Source: Ornithodoros turicata (Eukaryota > Arthropoda > Arachnida > Ixodida > Argasidae). Taken from it: DNA of 64,000 nt. Positions 56,061 to 64,000 of the stretch are shown here, one piece after another. The stretch's first letter is position 1, and every line of letters begins with the position of its first letter. The stretch covers positions 133,638,052 to 133,702,051 of the forward strand of contig NC_088201.1 of NCBI RefSeq assembly GCF_037126465.1. Reading direction: 5' to 3'. Under the pieces are notes generated by a model. That model had not been told where the DNA came from. It did no database searches and was given only the letters and a program-made list of their open reading frames with translations. The position numbers were made by a program, and so were the translations under genes.

Positions 56061-56350
56061 CCAAATCGCCTTATAGATTCGATAAACCCGATCCTCGAGA
56101 CTGATAAACGTTAGACCTGCGAATTTGTCGGAGGAAGGCAGTTAGGCGAGCGGGTGATACCGGAAACGACTTCTTTAAACAAAACGGTTTACTCTGAAGA
56201 TATGGTGCTACACTGAATGCACAGATAAAACTCCGAACACTATTGAAGAGCAAATACACCACACGTTACATACGTGAAAACCAAACAAATACACGCCCTA
56301 TACTGGGGATAACCGAGTTATCACTCGCCACACAGGCACTACTCCAACCA

Positions 56351-56600
56351 CACTCTTAAAAATGAACTTCACCGCACAGCACGCTCCTAGCCAACCATGA
56401 TCTCGAATGATATCGTTATCTGCCCTGATTTCTTGAAAACGGGAGGCGTACGCCTTTTCTGTTACAATTATGAACAGCATAAGTGTCGTAAAAAAGGCGT
56501 ACGCCTCCCGTTTTCAACAAGTCAGGGCCGATTACGGTATCATTCGAGATTATGACTTGCTAGGAGTGTGCAATGCGGTGAAGTTCATTTTTAAGAGTGC
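56351..56600. mobile_element. Foldback MITE, 250 bp
   Basis: Same family as 44518-44764. Ends are ACACTCTTAAAAATGAACTT and AAGTTCATTTTTAAGAGTGC; the inner palindrome is GAGGCGTACGCCTTTT/AAAAAGGCGTACGCCTCC around a short centre near 56465-56490. No coding capacity. Confidence 0.85.
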
Positions 56601-56604
56601 AACT

Positions 56605-58095
56605 TAAAACGGCCACACAGGCAATGCTCGCTGTAACTCGCACAACGGCCACACAGGCAATACTCGCGGTAACTCTTACAACGCCCATACAGGCAACACT
56701 CGCGGTAACTCTTAAACCTTCCACACAGGCAATACTCGTGGTAACTCTTTCAACGTCCACACAGGCAACTCTCGCGGAAATTCTTACAACGGCCATACAG
56801 GCAACACTCGCGATAACTCTTAAACCTTCCACACAGGCAATACTCGTGGTAACTCTTTCAACGTCCACACAGGCAACTCTCGCGGAAACTCTTACAACGG
56901 CCATACAGGCAACACTCGCGGTAACTCTTAAAACGGCCACACAGGCAATACTCGCGGTAACTCTTTCAACGGCCACACAGGCAACTCTCGCTGAAACTCT
57001 TACAACGGCCACACCGGAAACACTCGCGGTAGCTCTTAAAACGGCCACACAGGCAGTACTCGTGGTAACTGTTTCAACGGCCGCGCAGGCAACACTCGCG
57101 GCAACTCACACAACGGCCACACATGCAACTCTTACAACGACCACACAGGCAGCTCTCGCGGAAACTCTGACAACGGCCACACAGGCAACACTCGCGGTAA
57201 CTCTTACAATGGCCACACGGGCAACTCTCGCGGTAACTCTTACAATGGCCACACGGGCAACTCTCGCGGTAACTCTTACAACGGCCACGCAGGCAACTCT
57301 CGCGGTAACTCTTACAACGGCCACACAGGCAACACTCGCGGTAACTCTTAAAACGGCCACACAGGCAATACTCGCGGTAACTCTTTGAACGGCCACACAG
57401 GCAACTCTCGCGGAAACTCTTAAAACGGCCACACAGACAACTCTCGCGGAAACTCTTACAACAGCCACACAGGCAACACTCGCGGTAACTCTTAAAACGG
57501 CCACACAGGCAATACTTGCGGTAACTCTTTCAACGGCCACACAGGCAACTCTCGCTGAAACTCTTACAACGGCCACACAGGAAACACTCGCGGTAGCTCT
57601 TAAAACGGCCACACAGGCAGTACTTGTGGTAACTCTTTCAACGTCCGTGCAGGCAACACTCGCGGAAACTCTCACAACGGCCACACAGGCAACTCTTACA
57701 ACGACCACACAGGCAGCTCTCGCAGAAACTCTTACAACGGCCACACAGGCAACACTCGCGGTAACTCTTAAAACGGCCACGCAGGCGATACTCGCGGTAA
57801 CTCTTTCAACGGCCACACAGGCAACTCTCGCTGAAACTCTTACAACGGCCACACAGGGAACACTCGCGGTAACTCTTAAAACGGCCACACAGACAGTACT
57901 TGTGGTAACTCTTTCAACGGCCGTGCAGGCAACACTCGCGGCAACTCACACAACGGCCACACAAGCAACTCTCGCGGAAACTCTCACAACGGCCACACAG
58001 GCAACACTCGCGGTAACTCTACAAAGGCCACACAGGCAACACTCGCGGTAACTCTTACAATGGCCACACGGGCAATACTCGCGGTAACTCTTTCT
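56605..58095. repeat. 36-bp minisatellite, about 41 copies
   Basis: The unit is about AACGGCCACACAGGCAACAC followed by TCGCGGTAACTCTTAC, period 36. It starts at the right end of the foldback MITE. Because 36 is a multiple of 3, long open frames appear on both strands (263 codons plus, 260 codons minus) as Thr/Ala/Leu or Val/Ala/Arg repeats. They are not taken as genes. Variants such as CATACAGG and GAAATTCT are distributed in blocks of several units. Confidence 0.97.
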
Positions 58096-58319
58096 AGGGA
58101 GTGCCCTTCAGCATATGCTATATTGCAATGATTTCATCTTGGAAAAAAGTGTTATACATATTTTTAAAAAAGATGTTCACAGTTAGCGTGGACACCCTGT
58201 ATAAATTCACAACTGTAAGTACGAGATTACCCAGACGAACTTTACAGCCAACATAGTCGACGGAGGCAGTCCTTCCAAAAGGGCAGTAGTTAGATCCAGT
58301 ACACACAGTACTGGGGTGT

Positions 58320-59270
58320 AGGCCGTTTGAAACTCTTAAAAATAACCTTATAAACAAAATACAGAAAATAACCTTTTAAAAATAAACGTGTAAGTAGCCA
58401 CGGTTAATAATACATCTCCCAGAATATATGCTTAAAGATCAACGCACAAAAATAATCGCCCAAATATCCCCGTGTAAATAAAAACGCTAAGGAATCCCCG
58501 GTTAAGAATATGTCGTTAAAAATAAATCGTTTCAGAATCCCCCCAAAATCAACCATACGATTGCTACTGTCACATGGTATGGCCGCGAGTGAAATAGACA
58601 ATCCGCTTCGACTAATAGTCCCAAAGTCGGCGAATTTAATTGGACTCCTGCCATGAGTATACTTCGTACATCGGAATTCCATACTTGGTACGCGAAGCAA
58701 GCGTCCTTTACTTGAACGTCAGTGTAAAGCCGACTCAAAGCGCACGCACGAACGAGCGAGCGCTCAGCACTGCCACAGTTCCCGTCGATGCTTTTTCAAG
58801 CGAAATAATGCGGGACATGCATATAATGTATAGGGTTTTCTACACTAGAAAGGAAAACATAGCAACAACCCACACACAGAACAAATATGGCAGCCATAAC
58901 AGAGCGCTAGGTAGAGGGTGAGTACTAACAAGGGCAAAACCAACCAATATAAGCTACGTCTTAGCGCTATATCCTCTGCATAGAGATACACATCTATCAC
59001 TCCCCTGTCGTGTTGGGCTACAGGATATATTTTGAAACAGTTTATTTTTAACGATATATTTTTAAACAGTTTATTTTTAGCAATATATTTTTAAACAATT
59101 TATTTGTAACGATATATTTTGCAACGATATATTTTCCTGGTGGATTCTTGAGCGATTGTTTTTTGGGCGGGGATTTTTGCGTGGTTGATTCCTTATCGGT
59201 GAATTTTACGCGGTTTATTGTAAAACAATATATTTTGAAAGAGTTTTTCTCAAAGGATTTATTCTTAAAG
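58320..59270. repeat. Inverted AT-rich subterminal repeats flanking a short core
   Basis: The left side (58320-58560) is rich in TTAAAAATAA and AATCCCCG motifs; the right side (59030-59270) carries the reverse types, with TTTTTAACGATATATTTTTAAACAG units spaced about 20-25 bp. The core (58570-59020) has short open frames with no recognised domain. It may be a DNA transposon with repetitive subterminal regions; its exact ends were not found. Confidence 0.4.
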
Positions 59271-59732
59271 GGACCGAAAAGTGAACATAAACCTCTCGAA
59301 ACTTTATGTTCAGCGAAAACCTTGAACCTTCAGAAGTTCAAACATCAAAGAACTCCGCTGAAATCGCTGTAGTTTTTCTGTAATCGAATTTTCCATAGTT
59401 GCATGTCCAGGGACATAGTAGGAAGCGGAGCAGTCTGTCAACAATTGCATGACCCCGCGCCATCTGTCGAGGACGCATGTAATACGCGCACTTCCGGACG
59501 CTAATCCGGCGAAAACGAAAATTGCAGTGGGCATTTGTGACCACTTTCTACGTCGAGAATGTCGAGCCTCTTGGACATGAGTGCACTGGAATTCCGCATT
59601 CGAGAACTGTCGCTCATGCCGAACTGTTGTTCGTGCGTTGGCGTGCTGGAAAGTGTGTTCTTCGCAGCAGAAGATTCCTCGTCCAGAGATTAATCGGAGT
59701 CACATTCGTCCTCAACAGTAGCTCACCGTGCC

Positions 59733-59999
59733 GTGAACATGGACTGCTTTGTGAAATTTCCATGTATCAGGGAGAATCACATGTGTAAGCCGAGAACAAG
59801 CGCTGTTTTTTCGTCGTGCAGGTGTTCATGTGTGAAATGCAAACCACCGGATACTACGGATGGATACTACAGTTTTTGCTGCCGAGAGGTAGAGAATGCG
59901 TGTGGAAAGCAGACAGACGATTGCATCAGAACTAACGAATATTTCGAAATACTGTGCCTTGACACCGAAGTACTGCAAGTGTTTTTTACATCCACCTGA
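59733..59999 (+). pseudogene. P2X7-like cysteine-rich domain remnant
   Basis: The open frame (88 codons) ends in a block SCRCSCVKCKPPDTTDGYYS, FCCREVENA, DDCIRTNEYFEILCLDTEVL. The pattern C-x-C-x(2)-C ... CCRE ... C-I ... F-x(2)-CLD-x-VL is that of the zinc-binding ballast domain of P2X7 receptors, which also occurs alone or in transposon proteins of arthropods. No receptor part is present. TTAAAGGGACCG at 59264 is a possible transposon end upstream. The N-terminal Met is unsupported. Confidence 0.55.
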
Positions 60000-60959
60000 G
60001 AAACCGAAGAGCATGGCAACATACTCGGCAGCGCCGTGGTCTTTACGAGCTACTTGAACGGCAAACTGGACGGAAAACCCTCATTTCTGCAGGAAATTCC
60101 GTTATACCACCTGTCACAAATTCACAAAAAGGATATGGGGGACTCCGAGAAAATACAATAGAAAGTACTCCACTGGATCTCGATCTGCATCATGCATGCT
60201 ATTAGGGATGCTTTCCCATCAGTGCGCTGACCTGTAGAAATGTTGTCAGCATATTTTCATTTCTTGTTTGTTGCAAGTTTTTCTCATTGCTTTTTCTTTG
60301 CTGTCACAGCATATTATAATTACTAGTTTGTTCCTTGAGGGCTAAGTAACCTGTGGGCATAGATGTATTTGTAGGTTATACTCATGTCTCAATTGTATAT
60401 GTGAGGAGTAAGTAAGATAATTTTCATCAGTGTCATTCAGCTGAACTGTGTTCATAACTTTCAGTATGCTTCTTAGTGACCACGTTTCCAAATGTCAACT
60501 GATAATTTAACGATTGGGATTTAACACTTAATTAACTCTGTTTTGCTAAACGGAGTACTTGTAACTGATTTATTATCACGTCACCAACTAACATTTGTAA
60601 AGAAGGACTTGAGGGCTGACTTCAAGTATAAGCAACCCTTGATCTGGGTTCAAAGTTAACCATGCAGCATTGGTGTAGGCAATAGTACCCCAAAATGGCT
60701 AAATAATTTATTGCATAAGTTCTCTGTACTGTAATTGAGATGTAAAGTATTATTGACAGCCCTGCAAATTGAAACTGGCTTCAGTGTACACTACAAATGC
60801 ATCGTAACATTTAATTGAAATATAATATAAGAACAGAAGCAACATTTTTTCACAACTCAAACTATATCTTTCTTTTTTATTGTCCAGGGATTTAACAGAG
60901 TAGGACTTCCTGCCCTCTGATGTTTTGACGTACTTGATAGAGTTGTAAAACCTGCAATA
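60000..60959. other. No gene recognised
   Basis: AT-rich unique-looking sequence; no exon, promoter or repeat unit was convincingly seen. Confidence 0.35.
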
Positions 60960-61030
60960 AACATCATATAAATTAGATACATACATATACATACATACAT
61001 ATACATACATACATACATACAACAAACATA
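60960..61030. repeat. ATACAT microsatellite
   Basis: Alternating ACATAC/ATACAT units of 4-6 bp between about 60975 and 61030, directly 5' of the non-LTR ORF. Confidence 0.8.
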
Positions 61031-61041
61031 TAAATTACATA

Positions 61042-61433
61042 ATGAACCGTCCCAGAAACAAGGAAACGATTGGTGAACTGACAGTTGACGATCGCGTAAT
61101 AAAAGGCAAAGAACTGGTGGACACGTTCAATTATCATTTCACCAGTATTGGTCGTAGGATGGCACAGCCATGTCTCTATGACGTACGGCACGGAGTGCCA
61201 ACTAATTCTTTGTATTTCACTCCTACAAATGAGGAGGAAGTTAAATCAGTATTTTTAAATTTGAAAAACTCAAAGAGTTGTGATATTCATGGAATTCAAA
61301 TACTACCTGTCAAACATTTGATTGATTTAATCGCCCCATGTTTGAGTCACATATTTAATCTATCCTTTATCACGGGCACATTTCCATCCAGTATGAAGAT
61401 TGCAAAGGTTGTAGCTGTTTTTAAAGGAGGCGA
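61042..61433 (+). pseudogene. CR1/L2-type non-LTR ORF2, RT N-terminal part
   Basis: Encodes the segment before the RT fingers: TFNYHFTSIGRRMAQ, KNSKSCDIHGIQILP and MKIAKVVAVFKGG. The frame stops being retroelement-like at 61434, where a foreign segment starts. The continuation (GGDRNNLSNYRPISIL) is at 62266, after a 14-bp duplication. The 5' end of the element (endonuclease) is missing before 61042. Confidence 0.85.
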
Positions 61434-62261
61434 GTTCTACAGCTACCTGCCAAAATTAAACTAACCATCTACAATGCCTTATTTCACACATATCTAAACT
61501 ACTGTTGCCTAGTCTGGGGCACGGCAGCACACACACATTTGAACTCTGTATACTTATTGCAAAAGAAAGCCATAAGAGCTATACACAGATCGTTACCTTT
61601 GGAGTCGGTGCAACCACTTTTTGTTAAATATAATATCGTTCCTGTCCAGATGGTTTATCGATATCGCTTCCTGATTGCATACAGGAATGCATTACGAACA
61701 AATAATACTTACTTTCTTGACTTACTTAAACTACATCAGTCAGCATCAAATGTCGTGGTGCGTCATAAAGAGTCCCTCGTACTAGAACAGAGTTGATTCC
61801 ATGCTCGCTTTCCGCATGCCACGAAACACATCTCGTCAGAATGCTGCATTAATCCACCGCATGCGCCTCGATGTGGCCTTTACAGCTCAGTGGCGTTACC
61901 GCTTGAGACAAATTGATTCTCCCACCTGTTGCCACTGTGGTGCTCTTGAGGATCTGGAGCACATTCTTCTTCATTGCCCTCACTACGAACCTTCCCGAAT
62001 CACACTCTCCGAGTCTCTTCGTCAGCTGGACTCTCGCCCTTTCTCCCTACCGAAATTGCTTGGTCCCTGGCCCAATCCAGCCCAGCAACGCTCTGCGCTC
62101 AAAGCTCTTCTGACATTTCTGGACACCATCGGACTTCGATCGTTATTGTAAAGGGGCTCGTTATTTTATTCCCCCCATTCCACCAAGCACTGGGGTAGAG
62201 TATCGCCTGTTGCGATGAAACTCCCCACTCTCCAAGGCCGAAAATAAAGTTGTTGTTGTTG
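61434..62261 (+). mobile_element. Chimeric retro-insertion with 14-bp target duplication
   Basis: Flanked by TTTAAAGGAGGCGA at 61420-61433 and 62262-62275. The left part (about 61443-61790) is a copy of the 3' region of the host CR1/L2 element (63105-63450), with a 10-bp deletion. The right part (about 61795-62261) is the 3' end of a different non-LTR element, with ORF2 C-terminus and (TTG)n tail. The whole was inserted as one unit. Confidence 0.82.
61801..62151 (+). pseudogene. C-terminal end of a second non-LTR ORF2
   Basis: A Cys/His knuckle (CCHCGALEDLEHILLHCPHY) is followed by a helical tail ending FLDTIGLRSLL. This is the C-terminal block of an I/R1-type ORF2. The 3' UTR with GTAGAGTATCGCC and AATAAAGTTGTTG follows. 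There is no RT in this piece. Confidence 0.8.
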
Positions 62262-62265
62262 TTTA

Positions 62266-63100
62266 AAGGAGGCGACCGAAACAATTTATCTAATTACCGG
62301 CCAATTTCTATATTGCCGGTTATGTCAAAAGGCTTGGAGTCCATAATACATCATAGAGTATCCCCTTTCTTCGATAAACATAACATTTTAAGTGATATAC
62401 AACACGGATTTAAGAAGTCGAGGTCAACAGAAACAGCACTGCTAACAATTAAAGAACAAATTCTCCATGACTTTGAATGCAGGCAAATCACGCTCGGTAT
62501 TTTTCTTGACCTAAGCAAAGCATTTGACATGCTAAATCACAATATGCTATTACATAAATTGGATAGTTACGGCGTCCGAGGGATACCTTTAGCGCTATTA
62601 AGATGCTATTTGTCCCATAGAAGTCAGAGCGTGGTATCAGAGGGCATGATTTCGAATTCCATTGCAATTACGGCAAACATTCCTCAAGGCAGCATTTTGG
62701 GACCGCTGCTGTTCAATGTGTATATGAACGACATTGCTCATGCATGTAAGTACACCAAATTGGTTGCATACGCAGATGACATAACTTTACTCTGTTCAGG
62801 GACTAATGCCCAAAATCTCATCACAAACAAACAAGGATTTAGATGGTATTCATGCATGGACCATGAACAATTGTCTGAAAATTAATACACAGAAAACTAA
62901 AGCAATGATCTTCATACCTAAAAATAAGCGTATTACTGTTAACTCAGATTTGAAAATAGGAACTGATACGATTGAGCTGGTTAAAAGCCAGAAGATACTT
63001 GGTATTCATCTACAAAATAATTTGCTATGGGATGGACATATAGAATATATAGTTAGTAAAGTGTCCAAAGTTGCGGGCATCTTGAATTGAAACCGATACA
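62266..63100 (+). pseudogene. CR1/L2-type non-LTR ORF2, RT core
   Basis: The RT core: NYRPISILPVMSKGLESII, FKKSRSTETALL, FLDLSKAFDMLNHNMLL, IPQGSILGPLLFNVYMND and the catalytic LVAYADDITLL. The frame shifts near 62824, after which NNCLKINTQKTKAMIF and LGIHLQNNLLW continue in another frame to 63090. It is inactive by frameshift as well as by the insertion at 61434. Confidence 0.88.
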
Positions 63101-63835
63101 TCTTACCTGCCAAAATTAAACTAACCATCTACAATGCCTTATTTCACACATATCTAAACTACTGTTGCCTAGTCTGGGGCACGGCAGCACACACACATTT
63201 GAACTCTTTATACTTATTGCAAAAGAAAGCCATAAGAGCTATACACAGATCGTTACCTTTGGAGTCGGTGCAACCACTTTTTGTTAAATATAATATCGTT
63301 CCTGTCAAGATGGTTTATCGATATCGCTTCCTGATTGCATACAGGAATGCATTACGAACAAATAATACTTACTTTCTTGACTTACTTAAACTACATCAGT
63401 CAGCATCAAATGTCGTGGTGCGTCATAAAGACGACTGGGCAGTCCCTCGTACTAGAACGAAATATGGCGACCACAAAATATCTGTACAAGCGCCTACGTT
63501 GTTAAATCGATGCAACATAGTCTCTAGCGATACCACACGAGAAATGCAGAGACTTGTGTTTAGTAACTGATAATAAATAATAACGTATATTATGCATAAG
63601 TTTTTCCCATGTATGTACTTGCTTTGCTTCACCCATTAGTGTCCCTGTGCTATACTCAGAATTTGATTGTACGTAGTATACTTAAGAGACATTTTTCTAT
63701 ATATTTATGACTGTCACTGTCCACAAGGGGGCCCTGTGCCGTGTCAAGCTTGCATATGCAGCTTTTTGCACGGAGCCGACCCACATTGTATTGTGCTCAA
63801 TGTGAATAAATAAATATTAAAAAAAAAATAAACAA
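63101..63835 (+). mobile_element. 3' region and tail of the CR1/L2-type element
   Basis: Contains the ORF2 end (63199-63570; KKAIRAIHRSLPLESVQPLF, MVYRYRFLIAYRNALR), then an untranslated stretch, AATAAATAAATATT and an A-run (about 63819-63829). It is the intact version of the segment duplicated at 61443-61790. Confidence 0.82.
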
Positions 63836-64000
63836 GAGATGTATGAACAGTTTCGTCTTTCCCTTTTGAATTTAACAAGCTAGTTATATTCTACCATTTG
63901 TTCACTTTTGTATTGTGTGTTGGTGAAAAGATTACAGGAACAATAATGCTGCAGATCAAACAATGACCTGTCATCTTGATGAAGATCAGAACATTTCTTC

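Noticed and set aside
56560..58051. Long Thr/Ala/Leu and Val/Ala/Arg ORFs on both strands (up to 263 codons)
   Set aside because: Products of a 36-bp tandem repeat whose period is divisible by three; no start context, no domain, and open on both strands.

Overview
The window looks like repeat-dense nuclear DNA of a chelicerate, most probably a hard tick. This rests on the types of non-LTR, Gypsy, hAT and foldback elements, on large introns packed with transposons, and on three exons of a cysteine-rich secreted-type protein. No rRNA, functional tRNA gene or CRISPR array was seen. Homology calls are from pattern recognition only; no database search was possible.

Layout. 1-9406 and 20689-31683 are one tandem satellite array (monomer about 160 bp, locally arranged in higher-order units of about 1.9 kb). 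It is split at 9407-20688 by an 11,282-bp Polinton/Maverick-class virus-like transposon that still has a perfect 6-bp target duplication (TTCTTC) and 749-bp terminal inverted repeats that are nearly identical. 31684-34700 holds decayed non-LTR retrotransposon pieces. 34930-49324 contains three minus-strand exons that could belong to one host gene; its introns hold a MITE, Gypsy pieces, a 4.2-kb LTR retrotransposon (38497-42712), a foldback MITE and a hAT remnant. 50442-56060 is a decayed minus-strand Gypsy pol split by a 4.6-kb TTAA-flanked DNA transposon (51042-55642) with a THAP-like remnant. 56351-58095 is a foldback MITE followed by a 36-bp minisatellite. 59259-60000 carries a P2X7-like cysteine-rich domain. 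61042-63840 is a CR1/L2-type non-LTR element interrupted by an 828-bp chimeric retro-insertion.

The Polinton-like element is the main object of interest. Its rightward block (10710-16535) encodes a complete virion-building set: packaging ATPase, two small conserved proteins, DDE integrase with chromodomain, penton-like minor capsid, a basic pX-like protein, double-jelly-roll major capsid and adenain-type protease. These ORFs abut or overlap by a few bases. The right third is a compact accessory region on both strands with tiny introns (57-67 nt). It includes a gene whose first exon can join in frame to either of two related cysteine modules, a spliced 162-codon gene of unknown function, and a TATA-driven leader gene near the right end. 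TGACGTCA palindromes lie in repeats between the two divergent promoters. There is no protein-primed DNA polymerase B and no room for one, although every structural ORF is open. The element could integrate with its own integrase and build particles, but replication would have to be supplied by the host, by another element, or by an unrecognised mechanism.
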